DNA of 5,877 bases, taken from NCBI GenBank assembly GCA_946887085.1, contig CAMPKG010000211.1, positions 1 through 5,877 on the forward strand. The letters run 5' to 3'. A program made the translations under genes and the position numbers. Shown one piece after another: positions 1-5,821 of the stretch (position 1 is the first letter of the stretch; every line of letters starts with the position of its first letter). The notes below the pieces were generated by a model. It saw only the letters and a program-made list of their open reading frames with translations, was not told the origin of the DNA and did no database searches. The stretch comes from an uncultured Sphingobacteriales bacterium (GTDB taxonomy: Bacteria > Bacteroidota > Bacteroidia > Chitinophagales > Chitinophagaceae).

Positions 1-18
1 ATCGCCATTCTTAATTTT

Positions 19-102
19 GTCGTCCTGATGCTGCGAGTCACCGGAAAGCGGAGTGACCCGCGAAGGAAATAATAGGTGTTTTGTTCAAGCGAAGACGCTT
101 GA
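19..102. repeat. Non-coding stretch with two hairpins, resembling a degenerate dispersed palindromic repeat
   Basis: No gene is supported in bases 1-206. Bases 37-57 form an imperfect hairpin: GTCACCG at 37-43 faces CGG at 49-51 and TGAC at 54-57, with a two-base bulge. Bases 85-102 form a perfect 7-bp hairpin, TCAAGCG/CGCTTGA, with an AAGA loop. The stretch begins GTCGTCCTGA (19-28) and includes GCGAAGGA (60-67). This recalls the GTCATCCTGA...GAAGGATCT type of intergenic repeat common in bacterial genomes; that link is from memory and not tested. Neither hairpin is followed directly by a T run, so a terminator role for an upstream gene is weakly supported. Confidence 0.4.
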
Positions 103-165
103 CGAGGTAGGTTTTCAATTCTGTTAAAGGAAAGTGAAAAGCGTATTTAGTATTGATTGCTTATT

Positions 166-173
166 TACTTTAG
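166..173 (+). promoter_or_regulatory. Possible -7 box for the first repeat-protein gene
   Basis: TACTTTAG matches the Bacteroidota -7 consensus TAnnTTTG at all fixed positions but one (A for the third T). It ends 33 bases before the ATG at 207. No convincing TTTG element lies at the expected distance upstream; TTTAG at 146-150 is the nearest candidate and is too close. The same TAnnTTAG variant lies before the paralog at 1824, which slightly raises the chance that it is real. Confidence 0.3.
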
Positions 174-206
174 TAAGATACGTCACCTCTCAACGGTTAA
201 AACTCT

Positions 207-1634
207 ATGAATTTCAAGATCGCAAGTACCCTGACGGCCTTTTTACTTCCCTTTAATCTCTTAGCCCAGGTACAGAAAAGCCCCGGTGAAATATTTTTCA
301 CCAAGCCGTCACGAAACGCAGCCAATGTTGCATCAAAATCGACTGCAACGGCTTCCCGGCTCATTGCTGCAGCGGGAGGGGAATACGATGCCAATAGCTC
401 CGCCTTTATTTTTATAGACTCCGTATTTGTAAGTTATTCCGGCGAGCGGGGCGGAGATATGAACAGCGAGTACATTAAATATGACAACGGTACAAGGTGG
501 ATTGACAATGGCGGCGGACTACAGGAAGCTGAAAAACTGACCCAGGTATTTGACGGGAATGACAACATACTTTCTACGCTCATACAGGAATGGGATGGGG
601 TGGCCTGGGTAAACAGTTACGGACTTGCATATACATACGACGGCTATAATAATATTTTGTCGGAAACGGAGCTGGAATGGAACGGCGGGAATAACGCGTG
701 GGATAGCCTGTACAGGTACATGTATGTATATGATGTTAATCATGTATTGATAGCTGAGACCGGTATTGAGAACACAGGCAGTGCGTGGCAGAATTCCTAC
801 CAGTACGCACATACGCCGGATATGAACGGGAACATCATTTTTTCGGCTCTCAGCTACTGGAATATTGGAAATAGCGTATGGGATAGCTTCGGCAAGCAAC
901 ATTTTACTTTTAATACTGATGACCTGGTGGTAGAATCGTGGGACGAAAGCTGGCAGGTAAATACCTGGCAGAAACACAGCAAGTACCTGACGACCTATAA
1001 CACGAGCGACCTTCCACACACTATAACCAGACAATCGTGGGATGGCAGTAACTGGGTAACTGCACGCATAGTGACCAATACCTATGTTAATAATGACCTG
1101 GTGAATGTGCTGGAACAATATGGTAACGGAGACAACCTTACTAACCAGGACTATACATTTGATGGCAACCATAACAGATTGTCAAGTGTTGATCAGCATT
1201 GGTTCAACAATGCCTGGGTGAATGACCGCAAAATGGAATGGACTTACAACAGCTTCAACCAAATGCTGACAGATAAAATGTTCCGTTGGATCAATAATGC
1301 ATGGGGCCATACTGATGGAGATCTGACTAACCGATATTATTATGAAACTTACACGGCGGGTATTGAAGACAAAACCCGGAATACCGAAATTAAAGTTTAC
1401 CCTGTTCCTGCCCGGAATTTTGTGAAGGTGGGAATGGCCTGGAGCGAACCACAGGCGTTTAATGTATCTATACTGGACATGAGCGGCCGGCTGGTGCGCT
1501 CATATGGTGAGAAGGCTTGCAGCCAATACTCAAGAACTATTGATGTCAATCAGTTGCCAAGCGGGAATTATATCATTAAGATAGCCGGAATGAAGGGTAA
1601 GGCAATGTACCAGCAGTTTAGTGTGGTGCGGTAG
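207..1634 (+). CDS. Secreted repeat protein with T9SS C-terminal sorting domain (paralog 1)
   Basis: This is a 475-residue protein of unknown function, predicted to cross the inner membrane by Sec and the outer membrane by the type IX system. Residues 1-20 form a signal peptide: a Lys at 4, a hydrophobic core, and likely cleavage after LLA before Gln21. Residues 21-110 are a less repetitive N-terminal region with an RGGD motif at 81-84. Residues 115-366 hold nine repeats of 25-31 residues. Each opens with an aromatic-Thr-aromatic-Asp/Asn motif (YTYD, YVYD, FTFN) and closes with a Trp-containing segment such as WDGVAWVNS or WINNAW. The motif aromatics fall at 115, 144, 175, 204 (Pro here), 235, 264, 293, 318 and 347. 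Residues 391-475 match the T9SS type A sorting domain: VYPVPARN at 397-404, LDMSGR at 423-428, a DVNQLPSGNYIIKI strand and a terminal FSVVR. The start is fixed by the signal peptide; no Shine-Dalgarno sequence is visible, as is usual in this phylum. No catalytic motif was found. The repeats loosely recall YD/RHS repeats but lack their usual Gly-Arg pattern. The tandem gene at 1824 is a full-length paralog. Secretion is near certain; function is unknown. Confidence 0.93.
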   Translation: MNFKIASTLTAFLLPFNLLAQVQKSPGEIFFTKPSRNAANVASKSTATASRLIAAAGGEYDANSSAFIFIDSVFVSYSGERGGDMNSEYIKYDNGTRWIDNGGGLQEAEKLTQVFDGNDNILSTLIQEWDGVAWVNSYGLAYTYDGYNNILSETELEWNGGNNAWDSLYRYMYVYDVNHVLIAETGIENTGSAWQNSYQYAHTPDMNGNIIFSALSYWNIGNSVWDSFGKQHFTFNTDDLVVESWDESWQVNTWQKHSKYLTTYNTSDLPHTITRQSWDGSNWVTARIVTNTYVNNDLVNVLEQYGNGDNLTNQDYTFDGNHNRLSSVDQHWFNNAWVNDRKMEWTYNSFNQMLTDKMFRWINNAWGHTDGDLTNRYYYETYTAGIEDKTRNTEIKVYPVPARNFVKVGMAWSEPQAFNVSILDMSGRLVRSYGEKACSQYSRTIDVNQLPSGNYIIKIAGMKGKAMYQQFSVVR

Positions 1635-1741
1635 GGGCTCTATTGAGCTTTGCCGCTACGCTTCGGGAGATGCCTCTCATACGTCGTGTTTCTGCGAAAC
1701 ACTCTATTCGTCGACATGACGGGCTCTATTGGCGTTTTGCC
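1635..1741. repeat. Palindromic intergenic repeat bracketed by an 11-bp direct repeat
   Basis: The spacer between the paralogs carries GGGCTCTATTG twice, at 1635-1645 and 1721-1731. Each copy is followed by a similar stretch ending TTTGCC (1649-1654 and 1736-1741). Between them lies a perfect 7-bp hairpin with a 3-base loop, GTGTTTC (1686-1692) and GAAACAC (1696-1702). CTCTATT occurs a third time at 1702-1708. Read on the - strand the core begins GTCATGTCGACGAA (from 1720) and runs into GAGGCATCTCCCG, which recalls a widespread intergenic repeat type of this phylum; that recall is untested. There is no T run after the hairpin, so it is not a classic terminator. The element separates paralog 1 from the promoter region of paralog 2. 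Confidence 0.5.
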
Positions 1742-1788
1742 TGTCGAAATAGTAACATCTCGATCCAAGTTGTTTATTATGAATGTCT

Positions 1789-1796
1789 TATCTTAG
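1789..1796 (+). promoter_or_regulatory. Possible -7 box for the second repeat-protein gene
   Basis: TATCTTAG fits TAnnTTTG with one mismatch, the same mismatch as the box before the first paralog. It ends 27 bases before the ATG at 1824. A TTG lies at 1770-1772, 16 bases upstream of the box; this is one base short of the 17-23 range reported for flavobacterial promoters. If real, the gene can be transcribed independently of its neighbour. Confidence 0.35.
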
Positions 1797-1823
1797 CTAT
1801 GCCTTTAACAACCAATGTAACCT

Positions 1824-3248
1824 ATGCATTTCAAAACCTTAGTAAGTCTTACGGCCCTTCTATTGCCTTTAGGCCTTTCAGCACAGCAACAGAAATTTGA
1901 CAGCAGACAATTATTCTCCCAGTCACCTGCACATGTAACAGTAGCCAGCAATAATGTTGTTTCCAAGTCTACCGCGAATGCGTCGAGACTGGTTGCGATG
2001 GCTGAGCTCTTGTATGATCCGGGTACGAGCAGCCATATTTACGATGACAGCGCGAATTTGACCTGGTCGAACGACCGGGGTGGTGACCTGAACAGCAAGT
2101 GGCTGAAATATGACCAGTTGGTGAACCGTGTCAATAACATGGGGAATCTTGAAAACAACGCAAAGTTTACGCAAACGTTTGACGGCAACGACAATGTGAT
2201 AGAAGCCTTTATACAATCATGGAATGGTACCAGCTGGGTAGATTCACAGAAGACCTACTATACCTATGACGGAAATAACAACATGCTGAAGCAGCTTATG
2301 CTGATGTGGAACGGCAGCAGCATGGATAGCCTGTATAAGTATACCTATACCTACGATCTGAACAATAACCAAATAAGCGAAGTAATACAGCTATGGATGG
2401 GCGTATGGACAAATTCCCTGAGTTACAACAACACCTATGATCAGAACGGAAACAGGGCGACCAATGTGCTCTCTACCTGGAATGGCAGCAGCTGGGACAG
2501 CGTTACCAGGAAGGTGTATGTGTATAACACCAGCAACCTGGTGACATCGGAGACAACGCAGAACTGGAATGGTGTTTGGGAAAACGACCTACAGATGGTG
2601 TATACCTATGACGGTAATAACAACCTGCTGACAAGCACAGGCAAAGCGTGGAACGGTACATCGTGGGACGATGATAACCTGATGACTAATACGATCCAGA
2701 ACAATAATATTGTGACAACCATCTATCAAAGCTGGTTTGGAGGCTGGCTGAATGACGCGAGGTTTGACTATACCTATGATGGTAACCATAACCAACTGAC
2801 AGAGATGTATCAATACTGGAGCAATAACTGGATAAATAGCGATAAGACCGAGATGACCTACAATAGCTATGACCAGATGACCTCAAGCAAGGACTTTACC
2901 TGGATAAACAACGCCTGGGACTACGAGCACGAGGATAGCTGGGCGAGGTTCTACTACGAAGACTACACCAATGATGTGAAAGACAGGTTTGTAAATAAAG
3001 ATGTGAAAGTGTATCCTGTGCCTGCGCGTAACTATGTAAATGTGGAGATGGATTTTTCCGGATCACAGGCGATAACACTGGCAGTACTGGATATGAATGG
3101 CAGGCAGGTGCGTGCTTATGCTGACAAGGCGAGTGGCATGTATAAGAGGACGATAGACGTGAATCAACTGGCGGGTGGTAACTATTTACTAAAGATAAGC
3201 AGTGCGGGTGGTAAGGTGAGTTATGGTAGATTTAGTGTGGTGAGGTAG
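1824..3248 (+). CDS. Secreted repeat protein with T9SS C-terminal sorting domain (paralog 2)
   Basis: This is a 474-residue paralog of the gene at 207, with the same layout and nearly the same length. The signal peptide is residues 1-20 (Lys4, Leu-rich core, likely cleavage after LSA before Gln21). RGGD lies at 85-88. Nine repeats of 27-29 residues run from about 119 to 365, more regular than in paralog 1. The opening aromatics are at 119, 148, 177, 205, 234, 262, 291 (Ile here), 318 and 346, with typical units YTYDGNNN followed by WNGSSWDS or WINNAW. The T9SS type A sorting domain covers about 391-474: VYPVPARN at 396-403, LDMNGR, DVNQLAGGNYLLKI and a terminal FSVVR. The start is the first usable ATG: the in-frame ATG at 1815 runs straight into TAA, and the signal peptide follows 1824 directly. 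Repeat 7 is degenerate in both paralogs, and repeats 8-9 carry the same private motifs (DGNHN, TYNS, WINNAW). The whole gene was therefore probably duplicated after the array had formed. The role is unknown; adhesion, binding or matrix functions are possible but not shown. Confidence 0.94.
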   Translation: MHFKTLVSLTALLLPLGLSAQQQKFDSRQLFSQSPAHVTVASNNVVSKSTANASRLVAMAELLYDPGTSSHIYDDSANLTWSNDRGGDLNSKWLKYDQLVNRVNNMGNLENNAKFTQTFDGNDNVIEAFIQSWNGTSWVDSQKTYYTYDGNNNMLKQLMLMWNGSSMDSLYKYTYTYDLNNNQISEVIQLWMGVWTNSLSYNNTYDQNGNRATNVLSTWNGSSWDSVTRKVYVYNTSNLVTSETTQNWNGVWENDLQMVYTYDGNNNLLTSTGKAWNGTSWDDDNLMTNTIQNNNIVTTIYQSWFGGWLNDARFDYTYDGNHNQLTEMYQYWSNNWINSDKTEMTYNSYDQMTSSKDFTWINNAWDYEHEDSWARFYYEDYTNDVKDRFVNKDVKVYPVPARNYVNVEMDFSGSQAITLAVLDMNGRQVRAYADKASGMYKRTIDVNQLAGGNYLLKISSAGGKVSYGRFSVVR

Positions 3249-3292
3249 GTTTGAAGTGAGTAAATTTGGTTGCTGTGTTTCAATGCTGTGGA

Positions 3293-3398
3293 CCTCCCCG
3301 GCCGCGAAGGGCGGCCACCCCTCCTAAAAACAGGAGGGGAGTTTTCTATGGTTGCTTAGTCGCCATTTAGACGGCGATTAAAGATTATTTCACTGCGT
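3293..3398 (+). repeat. Structured intergenic element, copy 1
   Basis: Two adjacent hairpins (3300-3316 and 3318-3339) are followed by GAGTTTTCT, then a GTTG-CTTA segment, then CACTGCGT at 3391-3398. The same order recurs at 3488-3610, with CACTGCGT at almost the same distance from GTTTTCT (50 versus 48 bases). A third small dyad, TCGCC/GGCGA, sits at 3360-3377. Outside the stems and these shared words the two copies have diverged. Confidence 0.45.
3300..3345 (+). terminator. Likely rho-independent terminator downstream of paralog 2
   Basis: CCCCTCCT at 3318-3325 pairs perfectly with AGGAGGGG at 3332-3339 across an AAAAAC loop. AG and TTTT (3342-3345) follow. A separate perfect 6-bp hairpin, GGCCGC (3300-3305) with GCGGCC (3311-3316), stacks directly upstream. 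CTCCCC at 3294-3299 could instead pair with GGGGAG at 3336-3341, so a competing fold exists. The element lies 50-90 bases past the stop of paralog 2, a reasonable place for a terminator. The short T run keeps confidence moderate. Confidence 0.55.
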
Positions 3399-3487
3399 TC
3401 AATGAGAACAGTTGCGGGTCGGGGACCGCAAGGACAGTTTCTTTTATGTTTTGATGAAGGATAATTATCTCGGTTGCTGCAGGGCCC

Positions 3488-3610
3488 TGTCGGCAAGCGA
3501 CAAAGCCTGTCTCCTCCCTGCCCCCGCTTGTTAGCGGGACACAGCAGGAGGAGAGTTTTCTCGAGTTGGCTTAATTAGCGCGGCCGCTCACGACTAAAAA
3601 AACACTGCGT
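3488..3610 (+). repeat. Structured intergenic element, copy 2, with terminator-like hairpin
   Basis: A 5-bp hairpin TGTCG/CGACA (3488-3492, 3498-3502) with a GCAAG loop precedes a large nested hairpin. Its outer stem pairs TCTCCTCC (3510-3517) and TGC (3519-3521) with GCAGGAGGAGA (3544-3554), leaving C3518 bulged. Its inner stem is CCCGCT (3523-3528) with AGCGGG (3533-3538) around a TGTT loop. TTTT follows at 3556-3559. The hairpin pair, the AGGAG-GAGTTTTCT word, the GTTG-CTTA segment and CACTGCGT (3603-3610) match copy 1 in order and spacing. An 8-bp palindrome GCGGCCGC lies at 3580-3587. Confidence 0.45.
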
Positions 3611-3671
3611 GAACGTGTAACCGCAATGGCAATAAGACGAACTAAGTTGTTTCGCAAGAACGTGAGGTGAG

Positions 3672-3693
3672 ATCGCCGCCCGGGGCAGGCGAT
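3672..3693. other. GC-rich hairpin in the convergent gap
   Basis: ATCGCCGCC (3672-3680) pairs with GGC (3684-3686) and GGCGAT (3688-3693), with A3687 bulged and a 3-base loop. That makes nine base pairs, mostly G-C. There is no T run on either side, so it is not a simple terminator. It lies just 15 bases before the terminator at 3708 and may form part of the same convergent transcription block. Confidence 0.5.
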
Positions 3694-3704
3694 GACGATA
3701 GTGC

Positions 3705-3744
3705 AAAGAGAAGGCGAAACCGATCGGTTCGCCTTCTCCTTTTT
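3705..3744. terminator. Strong bidirectional terminator between paralog 2 and fabH
   Basis: GAGAAGGCGAA at 3708-3718 pairs perfectly with TTCGCCTTCTC at 3728-3738, an 11-bp stem around a 9-base loop. On the + strand the stem is followed, after one C, by T5 (3740-3744), a canonical intrinsic terminator. On the - strand it ends in a shorter TTT (3707-3705). It begins 19 bases past the fabH stop codon on the - strand and can also stop + strand read-through from the repeat-protein genes. Its position between convergent genes fits this dual role. Confidence 0.8.
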
Positions 3745-3757
3745 ATGTTACAGCGTG

Positions 3758-4762
3758 TTATTTTGCCGGGGTATCGTAAGCCCATTTGATATAGGTTGCT
3801 CCCCAGGTGAAGCCGCCGCCGAATGCAGCCAGTACTATATTGTCGCCTTTGTGGAGCCTGGTTTCCCATTCCCAGAGACAAAGAGGGAGTGTGCCGTTGG
3901 TAGTATTGCCATAGCGCTCTATGTTCAGCATCACCTTTTCTTCGGGCAGGCCCATGCGGTCGCTGGTGGCGGTAATAATTCGCTTGTTAGCCTGGTGTGG
4001 TACCAGCCATGCAATATCGTCTGCCGTAAGATTGTTTCGCTGCATTATTTCAGCAGATACGTCGGCCATATTTTTAACCGCGAACTTGAAAACTGTTTGT
4101 CCTTCCTGGTAAACGAAGTGCTCGCGGTTCATTACCGTTTCAACAGTAGCCGGCTTTACAGATCCGCCTGCTTTCTGGTGAAGGTAGGCACGTCCGGCAC
4201 CGTCACTTTTCAATACCGAGTCGATAATGCCGAAGCCTTCAGTATTTGGTTCCAGAAGAACGGCACCGCAGCCATCGCCGAAAATGATACAGGTAGTGCG
4301 ATCTTCGTAGTTGAGGATGGAGCTCATTTTGTCGCCACCCACGACGATCACTTTTTTGTAGCGACCGCTCTCGATGAAGGAAGCACCTGTGGTGAGCGCA
4401 AATAAAAATCCGCTGCAGGCAGCGCTGACGTCGTAGCCGAAGGCATTCTTCATGCCCAGCTTATCGGAGATAACATTGGCAGTAGCGGGGAAAGTAAAAT
4501 CGGGGGTAGTGGTAGCGCAGATGATACACTCAACATCGAGGAGATCAAGTCCTTTTTTGCGGACGAGGTCTTTTATTGCCTCCACTGCCATATCGGAAGT
4601 GCCCTTGCCTTCACCTTTGAGAATGCGGCGTTCCTTAATCCCGGTCCTTGTCTGTATCCATTCGTCAGTAGTGTCAACAATCTTCTCCAATTCAGCATTG
4701 GTCATTATATAATCGGGAACGTACCCGCCAACTGCCGTAATAGCGGCATGAACTTTCTGCAT
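3758..4762 (-). CDS. fabH: Beta-ketoacyl-ACP synthase III (FabH)
   Basis: FabH catalyses the first condensation of type II fatty acid synthesis in the cytoplasm, joining an acyl-CoA primer to malonyl-ACP to give 3-oxoacyl-ACP. The 334-residue protein has the usual family length and thiolase-like fold signatures. The active-site Cys is C116 in DVSAACSGF. The catalytic His is H256 in VPHQAN and the Asn is N286 in [10 protein letters not shown]35 and R39 (WIQTR) fit the CoA-binding positions known from E. coli FabH. The C-terminal FGGGFTWG (314-321) is the usual glycine-rich end of the family. The start is well placed: [18 protein letters not shown] aligns with typical FabH N-termini. fabG lies 80 bases upstream on the same strand. 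A strong terminator follows the stop. Members of this phylum often make branched iso-fatty acids, so a branched primer is possible, but the sequence alone does not show primer preference. Confidence 0.96.
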   Translation of the reverse strand: MQKVHAAITAVGGYVPDYIMTNAELEKIVDTTDEWIQTRTGIKERRILKGEGKGTSDMAVEAIKDLVRKKGLDLLDVECIICATTTPDFTFPATANVISDKLGMKNAFGYDVSAACSGFLFALTTGASFIESGRYKKVIVVGGDKMSSILNYEDRTTCIIFGDGCGAVLLEPNTEGFGIIDSVLKSDGAGRAYLHQKAGGSVKPATVETVMNREHFVYQEGQTVFKFAVKNMADVSAEIMQRNNLTADDIAWLVPHQANKRIITATSDRMGLPEEKVMLNIERYGNTTNGTLPLCLWEWETRLHKGDNIVLAAFGGGFTWGATYIKWAYDTPAK

Positions 4763-4785
4763 TGAGCTTTTTTAGTTTTAAAATG

Positions 4786-4822
4786 CAAAATTAGGTGATT
4801 ACGAATAACAGGGCCTCCAAAA
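4786..4822 (-). promoter_or_regulatory. Possible Bacteroidota promoter for fabH
   Basis: On the - strand TAATTTTG (4793 down to 4786) is a perfect TAnnTTTG -7 box, ending 23 bases before the fabH ATG. TTTTG (4822-4818) upstream could serve as the -33 element; the 24-base spacing is one beyond the commonly reported 17-23 range. The site lies wholly inside the 80-bp fabG-fabH gap, so fabH may be transcribed both from here and by read-through from fabG. Confidence 0.5.
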
Positions 4823-4842
4823 TGTTATATGGGCAAAGTTTC

Positions 4843-5589
4843 CTATGTAGTCATTGCACCGCAGGTATGGATAACCTGTCCGCTCACATAGCTGCTCATA
4901 TCGCTGGCCAGGAAGAGCGCCACATTGGCTACCTCTTCAGACTTACCGAAGCGCCCCAGTGGTATTTTCTGGAACCATTTTTCGGCACCACCGTCTTTCA
5001 GGTAGTGCGTCATATCAGTTTCGATAAAGCCGGGAGCGATGCAGTTGCAACGTATGTTGCGGCTGCCCAGCTCCTGTGCCAGCGACTTTGTGAAGCCAAT
5101 GATGCCTGCCTTAGACGCTGCATAGCTGCTTTGTCCTGCGTTGCCTTCTACGCCTACGACCGAGCTCATATTAATTATGGTGCCTGCGCGAGCCTTCATC
5201 ATAGGTCTTATCACCTGCTTGCTGAGGTTATATACAGATTTAAGATTGGCCTGCATAACATCGTCCCACTGCTCTTCGGTAAGACGAAGGAGGAGGTTAT
5301 CGCGGGAGATGCCGGCATTATTGACACATATATCTATTGTTCCGAAGTCGGCCATCACCTCATTGGTGAGCTGTTCAGCAGCAGCGAAACTACCCGCGTC
5401 GGACTTATAAGCTTTAGCCTTTACCCCAAAAGCGGACAATTTTTCCTCAAGGGCCTTAGCCTTCTCATCTGAAGAAAGGTATGTAAAGGCGATGTTAGCG
5501 CCATGTTCGGCAAACTTAAGCGCAACCGCTTCGCCGATACCCCTGCTGGCGCCAGTGATAAGCGCTACTTTATTTTCAAGTAATTTCAT
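4843..5589 (-). CDS. fabG: 3-oxoacyl-[ACP] reductase (FabG), SDR family
   Basis: FabG reduces 3-oxoacyl-ACP to (3R)-hydroxyacyl-ACP, normally with NADPH, in the cytoplasmic elongation cycle. The 248-residue protein is a classical short-chain dehydrogenase/reductase. The cofactor motif TGASRGIG is at 12-19 and NNAG at 90-93. The catalytic tetrad reads N115, S143, Y156 and K160 (YAASK). APGFIETDM at 185-193 is the usual substrate-loop region. The start is natural, with the Rossmann strand beginning at residue 7. GGGAG abuts the ATG with no spacer, so it is probably not a working Shine-Dalgarno sequence. One oddity is the C-terminus: HTCGAMTT replaces the common GGM by GAM and is followed by only two residues. 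Because bacterial genomes hold many FabG-like enzymes, the adjoining fabH is the main support for a fatty acid role over another ketoreductase role. Confidence 0.93.
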   Translation of the reverse strand: MKLLENKVALITGASRGIGEAVALKFAEHGANIAFTYLSSDEKAKALEEKLSAFGVKAKAYKSDAGSFAAAEQLTNEVMADFGTIDICVNNAGISRDNLLLRLTEEQWDDVMQANLKSVYNLSKQVIRPMMKARAGTIINMSSVVGVEGNAGQSSYAASKAGIIGFTKSLAQELGSRNIRCNCIAPGFIETDMTHYLKDGGAEKWFQKIPLGRFGKSEEVANVALFLASDMSSYVSGQVIHTCGAMTT

Positions 5590-5612
5590 CTCCCAGTCAA
5601 TGGATTTGGCTG

Positions 5613-5620
5613 CTAAAATA
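5613..5620 (-). promoter_or_regulatory. Weak candidate -7 box for fabG
   Basis: TATTTTAG on the - strand differs from TAnnTTTG at one position, the same TAnnTTAG variant seen before both repeat-protein genes. It ends 23 bases before the fabG start, the same distance as the fabH box from its start. No -33 TTG partner is visible, and in AT-rich DNA such a match can arise by chance. Confidence 0.25.
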
Positions 5621-5790
5621 GTTGATAAGTTATTATTTAGGTAAGAGTTCTTTACAGACAGTATTCTGAGGGTTGATTATTGGTCCTGGTTTACCTGGAA
5701 AATGGAAATGAGAGCTGGAATAGTTTTTTTAACAGAGTCTAAACAAAACGGTCAAATCTGAAGATTTAACAAGGAGATAAACTTAAACAT

Positions 5791-5821
5791 ATTAATCGTT
5801 GGTTAGTTTCGATTAATTTTT
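5791..5821. other. AT-rich inverted repeat, possible operator or weak terminator
   Basis: ATTAATCG (5791-5798) and CGATTAAT (5810-5817) form a perfect 8-bp inverted repeat with an 11-base spacer, followed on the + strand by TTTT (5818-5821). The stem has only two G-C pairs, so as a terminator for a gene reading in from the left it would be weak, and no + strand gene precedes it here. A protein-binding dyad about 200 bases upstream of fabG is an alternative. Confidence 0.35.

Noticed and set aside
519..1172. 217-codon open frame on the - strand inside paralog 1
   Set aside because: It is antisense to a gene with a clear signal peptide, repeats and sorting tail; the open frame follows from the repetitive codon pattern opposite.
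1643..1900. 85-codon open frame on the + strand between the paralogs
   Set aside because: It runs through the palindromic repeat and into the start of paralog 2 in another frame, and its translation has no domain-like pattern.
207..3248. RHS/YD toxin with an immunity protein
   Set aside because: The repeats lack the RHS core pattern, there is no variable toxin end after a PxxxxDPxGL-type boundary, and the C-terminus is a T9SS sorting tail in both proteins.
3580..3587. GCGGCCGC palindrome as a cloning scar or attachment site
   Set aside because: It is an ordinary 8-bp palindrome in a GC-rich repeat, with no vector-like flanks or recombinase gene nearby.
3293..3610. CRISPR array or riboswitch
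   Set aside because: Only two diverged copies exist, with no uniform spacers, and the elements lie downstream of genes rather than in a leader.
3692..4405. 237-codon open frame on the + strand opposite fabH
   Set aside because: It begins inside the hairpin-rich gap, crosses the terminator and is antisense to the catalytic core of fabH.
4795..5472. 225-codon open frame on the + strand opposite fabG
   Set aside because: It is antisense to fabG, whose motifs and length are fully conserved.
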